From a virus, in the IMG/VR virus record IMGVR_UViG_3300028920_000300, positions 1 through 21,422 of that record: a stretch of DNA of 21,422 bases. The stretch is one strand, 5' to 3'. The translations under genes and the position numbers were made by a program. Shown here one piece after another: positions 1 to 6,078 of this stretch. The notes beneath the pieces are model-generated. The model saw nothing but the letters and a program-made list of their open reading frames with translations. It did no database searches and was not told the origin of the DNA. Position 1 is the first letter of the stretch. Each line of letters starts with the position of its first letter.

Positions 1-37
1 TGTTATTAAGATTTCTGGAGATGAGATAACTAAGTGA
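1..37 (+). CDS. C-terminal end of a paralogue of the accessory HTH-like protein
   Basis: Reading from base 2, the codons give VIKISGDEITK followed by TGA (35-37). The protein at 11969-12187 ends FIKVKGDDITK followed by TGA. Seven of 11 positions are identical, four substitutions are mostly conservative, and both end at the same residue. The fragment is therefore most likely the last codons of the same gene in a unit lying just upstream. Unlike the full copy, its stop is not followed by the 32-aa and 72-aa ORFs but directly by non-coding DNA. The fragment is short, so the homology rests on this one block plus its matching place before the hairpin region. Confidence 0.6.
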   Translation, partial: VIKISGDEITK

Positions 38-82
38 CACCTCTATTTCCTATGGAACGTGCGGTCTCTGTATTTTAGAGTA

Positions 83-98
83 TACGTAACGTTACGTA
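83..98. repeat. 16-bp perfect palindrome
   Basis: TACGTAACGTTACGTA is a perfect palindrome centred between 90 and 91, 46 bases after the stop of the upstream gene. The equivalent place in unit B (12521-12540) has related ACGTAACG and a 10-bp palindrome ACGTATACGT (12526-12535). Possible operator or origin-binding site; no binding protein is identified. Confidence 0.6.
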
Positions 99-105
99 AT
101 TAGTT

Positions 106-171
106 AGCAAGTAAGATGATTAGCATACCCCCTACTAGATTAAGAGGCTAATCCATCGCTTGCTTTTTTTT
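106..171 (+). terminator. Long hairpin followed by eight Ts
   Basis: AGCAAG (106-111) pairs with CTTGCT (159-164). GATG (115-118) pairs with CATC (154-157), and ATTAGC (119-124) with GCTAAT (147-152), leaving C153 bulged and a 22-nt loop. A run of T covers 164-171. A stem closed by a U-tract downstream of the last upstream gene fits termination of that operon. The size of the stem also allows a structured RNA. Unit B has a hairpin at the same relative place (12557-12593) without such a T run. Confidence 0.55.
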
Positions 172-172
172 A

Positions 173-189
173 AGTAGAGACATACTACT
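173..189 (+). other. Small hairpin with 7-nt loop AGACATA
   Basis: AGTAG (173-177) and CTACT (185-189) form a 5-bp stem around AGACATA. Unit B has GGAG/CTCC (12614-12617/12625-12628) around AGTCATA. Loop length is the same and the loops differ at one base, while the stems differ but still pair. This suggests a conserved structure rather than conserved sequence. Confidence 0.5.
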
Positions 190-250
190 ATTGGATATAT
201 AGACAGACAACACTCTTGCCTATACCATAGTTATGGAACCTGTATCACTA

Positions 251-300
251 AATATACTAGTTATTTGCTCTTTATATATCTTTATTACCACTTTAACTCA
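251..300 (+). promoter_or_regulatory. Conserved TATA region upstream of the hairpin block
   Basis: CTTTATATATCTT (270-282) matches 12739-12751 in unit B. The flanks are also similar: AATATACTA before it, and TTACCACTTTAACTCA after it versus TTACTACTTTCACTCA in B. No real ORF starts 20-30 nt downstream (ATG at 301 gives only five codons), so if this is a promoter its product would be a non-coding or leader RNA carrying the 327-353 hairpin. Confidence 0.5.
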
Positions 301-326
301 ATGACAATATTTATATAGCTAGTTAA

Positions 327-353
327 CTTAGAATTCGTATAGCGAATTCTAAG
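327..353 (+). other. Perfect 11-bp hairpin with loop TATAG
   Basis: CTTAGAATTCG (327-337) and CGAATTCTAAG (343-353) pair perfectly around TATAG (338-342). Unit B has CTTAGCTAAGC-TATAG-GCTTAGCTAAG at 12793-12819. Stem length, basal CTTAG/CTAAG and the whole loop are kept, and the six upper pairs all changed with compensation. This is the strongest structural signal in the non-coding region: a structured RNA, or a DNA hairpin or cruciform at an origin. Confidence 0.75.
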
Positions 354-414
354 AGGGCGCATACGCATACCCGTATCTCGTTAAAGTGGATTCTATACGC
401 ATTTTTTCTTTAAT

Positions 415-528
415 TAACCCCCCCGACTACGTTATTCACTGGTATCTAGTAGTAACAAATAGGATTTATTCGCTACACCGAATAAATCACTATATATAGG
501 CATTTTGGAGAAAACTAACCCCCCCGAC
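415..528. repeat. Direct repeat TAACCCCCCCGAC, two copies
   Basis: The 13-mer TAACCCCCCCGAC occurs at 415-427 and 516-528, 101 bp apart and on either side of the 463-488 hairpin. Runs of C also mark the same part of unit B, including seven Cs at 12937-12943 and CCCC before GACG at 12979. The complementary strand is G-rich. Possible protein or primase sites; role unknown. Confidence 0.6.
463..488 (+). other. Perfect 10-bp hairpin, 6-nt loop
   Basis: GATTTATTCG (463-472) pairs with CGAATAAATC (479-488) around CTACAC. Unit B has GTTGTTCG/CGAATAAC (12949-12956/12963-12970) with a 6-nt loop and one G-T pair. Both share TTCG/CGAA at the loop end, and both lie before the CCCCGACG block. TTATTCACT just upstream (432-440) recurs in B within a palindrome at 12913-12928. 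Confidence 0.6.
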
Positions 529-566
529 GTTCAGCAGTTTAACACTACGCGTGTGGGGCGACCGCC
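519..566. promoter_or_regulatory. Conserved CCCCGACG...GTGGGGCGACCGCC block
   Basis: The 14-mer GTGGGGCGACCGCC (553-566) is identical at 13011-13024 in unit B. Both copies are preceded by CCCCGACGTT (522-531 and 12979-12988) and by GTTTAA in between. CCCC-ACG can pair with CGT-GGGG across the ~24-nt middle, and GGCG-AC-CGCC is itself a small dyad. It is GC-rich within AT-rich DNA and sits just before the resolvase-terminase operon. Candidate packaging (cos/pac) or origin site; this is inference from place and conservation. Confidence 0.55.
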
Positions 567-604
567 CTCGACTTTCGCAATTTAAAAATTTTAAAAAATT
601 AGAA

Positions 605-617
605 AAATATATAAATA
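605..617 (+). promoter_or_regulatory. TATA box of the unit A resolvase-terminase operon
   Basis: TATATAAATA (608-617) lies in an A-rich tract ending 19 nt before ATG 636. Leaderless start sites elsewhere in the window lie about 19-23 nt after the TATA box, so transcription would begin at or very near this ATG. The corresponding box in unit B (13067-13074) is placed the same way before the resolvase ATG itself. Confidence 0.65.
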
Positions 618-635
618 ACAGAAATATGGATAATT

Positions 636-803
636 ATGGAAATAGATGAATACCTAAAAGCTAAAGAGGGAATAGAGAACGTTTTAAGAGACGCAGAGAT
701 TACAAAAGAACTAAATGAAGTATTATTGAAATACGTGGAGAGTAAGCTTGCCGAACAAGAACTACCTAAAGGGGTATCGAAAGGAAAGAAAGCTAGTAAA
801 TGA
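636..803 (+). CDS. Small acidic ORF overlapping the resolvase start, 55 aa
   Basis: It begins MEIDEYLKAKEGIENVLRDA and is rich in Glu, Lys and Leu, probably helical. Its ATG is where a leaderless transcript from the TATA box at 608-617 should begin, which is the main support. It runs into the resolvase gene (TTG at 748) in another frame, so it could couple translation to the resolvase. Unit B has no counterpart: there the resolvase ATG takes this position. No function is recognised. A small-terminase role can be imagined from place, but there is no motif evidence. Confidence 0.55.
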   Translation: MEIDEYLKAKEGIENVLRDAEITKELNEVLLKYVESKLAEQELPKGVSKGKKASK

Positions 804-1005
804 AGCTAGACAAAAAGGCAATATAGCGTTTAGAAGCGCTGGCTCACATAGCCCTGTTGATGTTGTTATTATTGATAGTGAGAATAATAAGATTAGTTTA
901 GTTCAATGTAAAAGCGATAACTTCGCAGATAGTGCGAAAGAGAGACTTCTAGAGCAATACGAAGAGTTAAACGGAGTATTTGAAGTTGAATTTAAAGTTA
1001 GATGA
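748..1005 (+). CDS. hjc: Hjc-type Holliday junction resolvase, unit A
   Basis: An 85-residue protein of the archaeal Hjc/PD-(D/E)XK nuclease type. These enzymes cut four-way junctions and here would resolve replication or recombination branches before packaging. Visible motifs are E13 in the RKERK helix, RSAGSHSPVDVV with D38, and VQCK with Q53 and K55. Cellular Hjc usually has E-x-K at the last motif; both units have Q there. It is shorter than the usual ~120-140 residues, ending soon after the catalytic core. The start is TTG 748, chosen because it aligns exactly with ATG 13096 of unit B (both followed by PNK) and the frame is closed by TGA at 727. It overlaps terminase by 26 nt, as in unit B. 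Confidence 0.85.
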   Translation: MPNKNYLKGYRKERKLVNEARQKGNIAFRSAGSHSPVDVVIIDSENNKISLVQCKSDNFADSAKERLLEQYEELNGVFEVEFKVR

Positions 1006-2299
1006 GTATCAGAAAGAGATATTAGCTCATAATGGTAATATACTCCTTTGCACAGGCAGACAAGTAGGTAAAACTACTATATTCTCTATGAAAGCAGCTA
1101 AAAAGCTAATAAATGAGAATAATTGCAAAATCATAGTAGTATCTCTTACAGAAGACCAAGCTCAGTTAATAATAATGATGATTTTGAAGTATATTGAAGA
1201 AAATGCTTTGAAGTTGATAAGAAAAGGAAGAAAAGCACCTACTAAGTCTAGAATTCAGTTAAGGAATGGAAGTGAGGTAAGAAGTAGAGCAGTCGGTATT
1301 ACTGGAAATAGTGTAAGAGGGTTTACTGGAGATGTCTTAATAGTAGATGAGGCAGCGAGAATGCCTGAGTCAGTATGGACAGCAGCTAAGCCTACCTTGT
1401 TAACAACAGCTGGGCAGATATGGATATGTTCTACTCCGTTCGGTAGACAGGGATATTTCTACGACTGCTACTTAAATAAGGGTAAAAGGTTCAAGGTTTT
1501 CCATATTTCAAGCGAAGAAGTGATAAAGAATAGACCTTTATCTTCAAGTTGGACTAAAGAGCAGAGAGAGGCTGCAATAGAGTTCTTAAAGCAGGAAAAA
1601 GAGGATATGTCTAAAGTTAGGTATGCTCAAGAGTATTTAGGTATGTTTATGGACGATTTACAGCAGTTTTTCCCAGATAACCTTATAATAGAGTGTATGA
1701 GGAGAAAAAGAGAGCATATTATAGATAAAAGGAATAGATATTTCTTAGGCGTGGATTTAGCTAGAATGGGAAGAGACGAGTCTACTTTTGAAATCATAGA
1801 ACTAAAAGGAGAGCAACTTATACATATAGAGAACCAAGTTACTAAGAGGACTCTATTATCTCAAAGCACAAAGCATGTTATAGACTTAAATAAGATATAT
1901 AACTTTGAAAAGATATTCATAGATGATGGCGGAATAGGTATAGGCGTATTTGACCATTTATTAGAAGAAGAAAGCACGAAAAGAAAGGTAATTCCTATTA
2001 ATAACGCTACTAGAGTGTTAGATTACGATAAAACTAGGAAAAAGAAGTTATTAAAAGAAGATTTGTATAATAATCTGTTAAGATTAATGGAAAACAGCAA
2101 AATAGACTTATTAGACGATTCAGAGGTATTTCAGAGCTTAAAGAGTGTGCAATATGAGTATACGACAACAGAGAGACAGGGACAGCCACAGCTAAAGATA
2201 TTCGGGAACTATACTCATATTGCTGAGGGGCTTATAAGGGCTGCGTGGTGTGTGAAATACAAAGGTTTAAATATATGGGTTAAGTCTATTAAAGTATGA
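980..2299 (+). CDS. terL: Terminase large subunit, unit A
   Basis: This 439-aa protein is the ATPase-nuclease motor that pumps and cuts DNA at the portal. The N-terminal ATPase has Walker A GRQVGKTT (26-33), Walker B DVLIVDEA (118-125) and the coupling motif CSTPFGRQG (about 151-158). The C-terminal RNase H-like nuclease has FLGVDLARMGRDEST with D259, IDDGGIGIG with D315/D316, and D361. It is full-length for the family. Start is TTG 980; no in-frame ATG lies near, and the codon aligned with unit B's ATG 13322 is ACG here, so the exact start is uncertain. The stop overlaps the next ATG. Similarity to the unit B copy is high throughout the C-terminal half. Confidence 0.95.
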   Translation: MKLNLKLDEYQKEILAHNGNILLCTGRQVGKTTIFSMKAAKKLINENNCKIIVVSLTEDQAQLIIMMILKYIEENALKLIRKGRKAPTKSRIQLRNGSEVRSRAVGITGNSVRGFTGDVLIVDEAARMPESVWTAAKPTLLTTAGQIWICSTPFGRQGYFYDCYLNKGKRFKVFHISSEEVIKNRPLSSSWTKEQREAAIEFLKQEKEDMSKVRYAQEYLGMFMDDLQQFFPDNLIIECMRRKREHIIDKRNRYFLGVDLARMGRDESTFEIIELKGEQLIHIENQVTKRTLLSQSTKHVIDLNKIYNFEKIFIDDGGIGIGVFDHLLEEESTKRKVIPINNATRVLDYDKTRKKKLLKEDLYNNLLRLMENSKIDLLDDSEVFQSLKSVQYEYTTTERQGQPQLKIFGNYTHIAEGLIRAAWCVKYKGLNIWVKSIKV

Positions 2300-2652
2300 C
2301 TGCTGACTTATTTTGTAATGAAGAACAAGTTAGATTAAAAGCAGGTGCTAATGCGCCGAGTATAAGTTCAGCTGCTTACATAACTTATATTAGTGAGGCT
2401 TGCGCTTATATTGATAGCGCTACTCGTGTAGATTTCCAGTCTACTTATTCTACTTTAAATAGTGAAGTTAAGAGGATATTGCAGGACTGCGCTGCTTGCT
2501 ATGCTGCGTTAGGAGTTATTAATTACGATATGAGCGGATTCACTTCTAGGACTGAGGCGCAGACTATGCTAGATGTGAATTGGGCTAAGGTTAATGAGTT
2601 AATTAAATTATTAAGAGATAAGAAGAGGACTGACTTTATTTCAGGTGCATAA
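2296..2652 (+). CDS. Putative head-completion/connector protein, unit A
   Basis: This 118-aa mostly helical protein follows terminase with an ATGA overlap. It shares with the unit B protein (14611) the segments KAGANA near the N-terminus, YDMSGFTSR about residues 77-85, and LLRDKKRTDFISGA at the C-terminus. Size, helical character and place beside terminase and portal resemble the head-tail connector (gp6-like) adaptors of HK97-type phages, but no diagnostic motif was seen. Helices with many Ala and Tyr (residues 20-75) would fit a ring-forming adaptor. A small terminase is an alternative, although the gene lies after TerL rather than before it. Confidence 0.45.
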   Translation: MTADLFCNEEQVRLKAGANAPSISSAAYITYISEACAYIDSATRVDFQSTYSTLNSEVKRILQDCAACYAALGVINYDMSGFTSRTEAQTMLDVNWAKVNELIKLLRDKKRTDFISGA

Positions 2653-3317
2653 TGGCGGAGAGGATACCAGCTTTATTTAGAAAGAGTGCAGAGGGGGCGG
2701 TTGCTAGTTATAACTATACTGACGTGGACGATGGAACAGGTATAGTAGTGTATTATGGCTTTAATCATCATTCTGACGCTGCTGATGGTTACGCTTTAAC
2801 TAAGACTGCTTTATATTCTAATGATATTTATACAGCTGTAACGTGCGATAAGACAGGATATGAGAAAGAGGGAGACTATGATTTCGATGTAGAGTTTAAT
2901 ACTCCTAAAAGGATTAAAGGAAAAGCTAGATTTACTTACACTATCGGCGCTGGTTCTACTGCTGGAAATAGAAGAACTGAGAGTTATACTATTGTAAAAG
3001 TTAGAAAGTGGGACGGAACTACTGAGACTGAAATAGCTGACGCTCAAAGTGAGAATGTAGACGGAACTACTTCCACAGCTAGAGAATATAAGACTTTAAA
3101 TGTAGAAGTAAATATTAGCACTTTGCAACATTTTAAAAAAGGAGATACATTAAGGATAACTATTGAGCTATGGGGTAAGAGTTCAGACTCAAACGGGCAG
3201 ATAGTATTTGCACATGACCCTAAAGATAGGGTAACGGATTTGCCTGGAAGCGGAAGCGGGACAGCGCCGAATACTGCATTATTTGAAGCGCATATACCTT
3301 ATGTTTTAGATTTGTAA
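2652..3317 (+). CDS. Beta-rich structural protein of unknown role, unit A
   Basis: This 221-aa protein is rich in Thr, Ser, Gly, Tyr and Asp with alternating hydrophobic residues, so probably a beta-sandwich. Conserved with unit B (14973) are IASYxYTDV-type text near residue 18, PKRIKGKAR at about 95-103, the stretch HFKKGDTLRITIELWGKSS (about 161-179), HDPKDR, and an ending with P-Y/F-V-L-D-L. There is no signal peptide or TM segment. The gene lies between the connector-like and portal genes and starts at the A of the previous stop (TAATG), so it is surely co-expressed with virion genes. The role could be spike, neck or head decoration; none can be assigned. Confidence 0.5.
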   Translation: MAERIPALFRKSAEGAVASYNYTDVDDGTGIVVYYGFNHHSDAADGYALTKTALYSNDIYTAVTCDKTGYEKEGDYDFDVEFNTPKRIKGKARFTYTIGAGSTAGNRRTESYTIVKVRKWDGTTETEIADAQSENVDGTTSTAREYKTLNVEVNISTLQHFKKGDTLRITIELWGKSSDSNGQIVFAHDPKDRVTDLPGSGSGTAPNTALFEAHIPYVLDL

Positions 3318-3318
3318 A

Positions 3319-4404
3319 ATGGTAGAGTTAGATATAGGAAAAACAGACGTAACGAACTTAGCTAATAATCTAAGTGATTATAGCGTAGATAGTCAGGCTA
3401 CTGATTACGCTGATTCAGGAGTAGATGAAACTACATATAGCTTTCCTAAGGCTACTGAGTATATAGGATATTATAAGAGTATTCCAGAGTTAAAGAAAGC
3501 TGTCGACGCCTTAGCTATGTGGAGCGTGGGTAAGGGCTATACTACAAACAATAAAAGCCTAGTAATTTTAGACGGACTTAAAGGCTGGGGAGAAGACACG
3601 TTCGATAGTATTATTAGGAATATGATAGTAGTTAAGAAGATAGTGGGAGACTCTTTCGCTGAGATTATACGTAATCAAGAAACAGGAACTCTAATTAATA
3701 TTAAGCCTATATCTCCAGAGCGTATGAGGATAGTAGTGGGGAGTAATGGTCTTGTAAAGAGATATGAACAGAGAGGTATAGACGGCAGCTGGAAGAAGTT
3801 TAAACCAGAAGATATATTACATTTTAGTAATGAACGTTTTGCAGATGAGATACACGGCACATCAGTTATAGACGCGTGCAAGTGGGTTATAGACGCTAGA
3901 AACGAGGCTTTAACAGATTATAGGAAAGTGTTACATAGGAACGTTATACCTGTGAGAATTATAGAGATAGATACAGACGACACTACTAAAAGAGACGTGA
4001 TGATTAGAGAATATGAAGACGCTATAAAGAAAGGAGAAGTTTTAGTTTTACCTAAGGGAACAGCAGAAGTTAAGGACAACACTATAACCATACAAGACCC
4101 TACTAACTGGATTAGATACTTAGAGAACTTCTTTTATCAAGCTGTCGGAATACCTAAGATTATACTAGGCGGAAGTGAGGAGTTTACAGAAGCTAGTAGC
4201 AAGATAGGATATTTAACATTTGAACAGGTTTATATAACTGAGCAGAGATACGCAGAGGGCGATATCTGGAACCAGTTAGGAATAGACTTACAATTTGAAA
4301 GACCAGTATCACTTAAAGATAATATGCAGAACGACGAAGCAGCTAATACAGGACAGGTAGGCTTTCAGCCTAAAGAAGCTAACGTTAATCTGGAGAGGGA
4401 ATAA
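3319..4404 (+). CDS. Portal protein, unit A
   Basis: This 361-aa protein is the dodecameric vertex ring through which terminase threads DNA. Family features by eye are an early YYKSIPELKKAVDALA segment (51-66), VGDSFAEII (109-117), the wing/clip part ILHFSNERFADEIHGTSVI (166-184), HRNVIPVRIIEID (207-218), and the late helix IRYLENFFYQAVGIPKIILG (265-284) followed by EASSKIGYLTFEQ. It is the same length as unit B's portal and is one of the best conserved proteins between units, including a 63-bp stretch differing at three third-codon positions. It is slightly shorter than many HK97-type portals (about 400-450 aa). The start ATG lies one base after the previous stop. Confidence 0.9.
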   Translation: MVELDIGKTDVTNLANNLSDYSVDSQATDYADSGVDETTYSFPKATEYIGYYKSIPELKKAVDALAMWSVGKGYTTNNKSLVILDGLKGWGEDTFDSIIRNMIVVKKIVGDSFAEIIRNQETGTLINIKPISPERMRIVVGSNGLVKRYEQRGIDGSWKKFKPEDILHFSNERFADEIHGTSVIDACKWVIDARNEALTDYRKVLHRNVIPVRIIEIDTDDTTKRDVMIREYEDAIKKGEVLVLPKGTAEVKDNTITIQDPTNWIRYLENFFYQAVGIPKIILGGSEEFTEASSKIGYLTFEQVYITEQRYAEGDIWNQLGIDLQFERPVSLKDNMQNDEAANTGQVGFQPKEANVNLERE

Positions 4405-5405
4405 TGGCTAAGAAATTTGAAACAGAAGAGGAAAGAAGAAGACGAGAAGATATAGAGAAGAAGTTTAACTTACCTAAAGAAGAGCTACCTATGTCTATCG
4501 ATGAGAGCAAGACTCCGAAAGCGCTAGCAGATAAAAGAAAAAAGCAAAGAGAAGAGGGACAGGCTTTTATAAGAGCTAGAGAGAAAGCTAGAAGTAAAGG
4601 ACTTTCTAAAGGGGAAGCTGTTAGGGCAGCAGTGTCAGGAGAGACAGCTCAGCAAGCAGGGGCGGTAGTATCCTTACCAGATACAGCGCAGCCAGTAGCA
4701 CCAATACTAGAACAAGCGGGTGCTTTTGAACAAGTTACTCCTAAAGAAGTTAGTCTGCAACCCTCTACTACTGACATACCTATTTTAGGGTCTACGTTAG
4801 GCGCTTTGCATAGTGCTTTAATAGAGGGTAATTTTTTAGGATTTAGAGGGGCAAAAGACGACGAGGAAATCCCTATTACTGCTGGAAGCGTGAGAGAGAT
4901 AGCATTACAAAGAATAAGAGAAAAGAGATATCAAGAGGGTCTAACTGCCGCAGAGTCTTTCGGAAGCTTTGTAGAGTCTATACCTATTATAGGGTCTTTA
5001 GTTAGCAAGTATGCTAGGGGAGTGATAGAGACTCCGAACGCTAATGCTAAAAACGTTTTAAATGAAATAAACAAAATCAAAGAAGCAGCTTCGACAGGTC
5101 AAGAGAAAGTTAGGAACGGGTTAGAAGACCCAGACTATGGACTAGACAGAGCTAGACAAATGGAAGAGAACCTAGCAGAGTTAGAGGGAAGATTAAAACT
5201 TTTAATAAACTCTTCTCCTATTTTAAGAGCTAATACAGATGAAATTAACACTTTGCAAGAGGCTATATTAGAGTCTAGGGAGAAAGTAGCTAGATATAGA
5301 AGAGCCTCTACTTATGGATTAACAGCAGAAGTTACAGGAACAGGCAGAGCAATACCTAGCGACGAAGCCATATATAGAGAGCTTCTAGCTATGAGGGCAT
5401 CATAA
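4404..5405 (+). CDS. Minor structural/internal head protein, unit A
   Basis: This 333-aa protein has a strongly charged, helical N-terminus (1-75), a Pro/Ala/Gln linker (80-125), short hydrophobic patches around PILGSTLGALHSALI (126-140) and IPIIGSLV (193-200), then a long charged helical C-terminus likely to form coiled coil. Unit B's protein (16734) has the same layout with a much longer hydrophobic middle. The gene lies directly after the portal, where many viruses encode an ejection or minor head protein, or the capsid protease; no Ser/His/Asp protease motif is seen. A membrane-active internal protein delivered with the DNA is a fair guess only. Confidence 0.5.
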   Translation: MAKKFETEEERRRREDIEKKFNLPKEELPMSIDESKTPKALADKRKKQREEGQAFIRAREKARSKGLSKGEAVRAAVSGETAQQAGAVVSLPDTAQPVAPILEQAGAFEQVTPKEVSLQPSTTDIPILGSTLGALHSALIEGNFLGFRGAKDDEEIPITAGSVREIALQRIREKRYQEGLTAAESFGSFVESIPIIGSLVSKYARGVIETPNANAKNVLNEINKIKEAASTGQEKVRNGLEDPDYGLDRARQMEENLAELEGRLKLLINSSPILRANTDEINTLQEAILESREKVARYRRASTYGLTAEVTGTGRAIPSDEAIYRELLAMRAS

Positions 5406-5575
5406 TGAAACCAGATGTAAATACAAAAGTAATAATAGCGGCTATGATTAGCTTAGTTATTTTAGAGTGTTTAGCTTTATGCAAAGGCATAAACGGAACT
5501 ACATTCACTATGGTAATCGCTTTAATTGCAGGACTAGCAGGTTATGTAATTCCGTCGCCTATCAAACTCAAATAA
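5405..5575 (+). CDS. Small two-TM membrane protein, unit A, 56 aa
   Basis: Reads MKPDVNTKVIIAAMISLVIL and continues ECLALCKGING, then a second hydrophobic stretch (about 34-49) ending in a short basic tail. Both halves look membrane-spanning, joined by the KGING turn. Unit B has the same layout at 17819 with LVILECFA and HGVNG, and both end with AGLAG then hydrophobic residues and Pro. Start overlaps the preceding stop (TAATG). Small paired-helix proteins like this occur in many tailed viruses and may act as holins, but no function is proven. Confidence 0.7.
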   Translation: MKPDVNTKVIIAAMISLVILECLALCKGINGTTFTMVIALIAGLAGYVIPSPIKLK

Positions 5576-5578
5576 TTG

Positions 5579-5587
5579 AAAGGGGGT
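5579..5587 (+). promoter_or_regulatory. Shine-Dalgarno-like purine tract before the scaffold-like gene
   Basis: AAAGGGGGT lies 9 nt before ATG 5597. Unit B has GAAAGGGGGA before ATG 17999. Most neighbouring genes are translated by stop-start overlap, so this internal SD marks a gene that may be needed at a high level. It also favours ATG 5597 over the in-frame TTG at 5576. Confidence 0.55.
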
Positions 5588-5596
5588 ATATATAAA

Positions 5597-5911
5597 ATGT
5601 CAAATGAAGAACAAGAAACAGAAGAAGAAGAGGCTAAGGAAGAAGAAGAGGGTGCAGCTGAAGAAGCTGCCCCTCAGACTTTACTAGAGAAAACTACAAA
5701 AGTGGTAGAGAGATTAGAGAAAGCTAACGCAGAGCTAGCTAAGCAGAATAAGAAATTAGAGGAATTACAAGCATTTCAGAAACTAGGCGGACAGAGTGTC
5801 GCAGGAATAAGACCGCCACAAGAGAAAGAAGAGACACCAGAAGAATACGCTAACAGAATTTTAACAGAGGGACTTAACCCATTAAGAGATGATGAAAATA
5901 ACACGAAGTAA
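5597..5911 (+). CDS. Scaffold-like acidic coiled-coil protein, unit A
   Basis: This 104-aa protein starts MSNEEQETEEEE, with an extremely Glu-rich first 25 residues, a predicted coiled coil (about 34-62, LEKTTKVVERLEKANAELAK and onward), LQAFQKLGG, and a tail ETPEEYANRILTEGLNP. Unit B (17999) has the same coil and the tail ETPQEYAKRVMTGEL. The YANRIL/YAKRVM ending with acidic, helical character resembles scaffolds and capsid-assembly proteins encoded just before the MCP. The gene is separated from the MCP by four small genes here. The assignment is by composition and place only. Confidence 0.45.
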   Translation: MSNEEQETEEEEAKEEEEGAAEEAAPQTLLEKTTKVVERLEKANAELAKQNKKLEELQAFQKLGGQSVAGIRPPQEKEETPEEYANRILTEGLNPLRDDENNTK

Positions 5912-6077
5912 GATAGCTCTTATTATTGTGGTCTGTTTAGCTGTTGGATTCGTAGCTGGTTATACTATTGGTTTTAGTGCTTGCTTAACTCATTTATTTA
6001 AGTTAGTAAACCAGTATGTAGACTTAGGAGATTTAGCCAATAGTTTTTTAAACGACATAAGATTAGGATATCAATAA
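5889..6077 (+). CDS. Single-TM small protein, unit A only, 62 aa
   Basis: A short basic N-terminus (MMKITRSK) is followed by a hydrophobic helix IALIIVVCLAVGFVAGYTIG (about 9-28) and a mixed C-terminal part with acidic residues. Either ATG 5889 or ATG 5892 may start it; both overlap the scaffold-like gene end. The helix could be a signal anchor. Unit B has no counterpart: there the 17999 gene is followed directly by the 18315 gene. Function unknown. Confidence 0.6.
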   Translation: MMKITRSKIALIIVVCLAVGFVAGYTIGFSACLTHLFKLVNQYVDLGDLANSFLNDIRLGYQ

Positions 6078-6078
6078 A

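Noticed and set aside
301-318. ATG at a possible leaderless start after the 271-278 TATA box
   Set aside because: It encodes only five codons (MTIFI) before TAG, and unit B has no ATG at the matching place.
1-750. tRNA gene or tRNA-type attachment site in the non-coding regions
   Set aside because: No TTCRA arm or CCA-type acceptor was found with the hairpins at 106-164, 327-353 or 12557-12593; the loops do not fit a cloverleaf.
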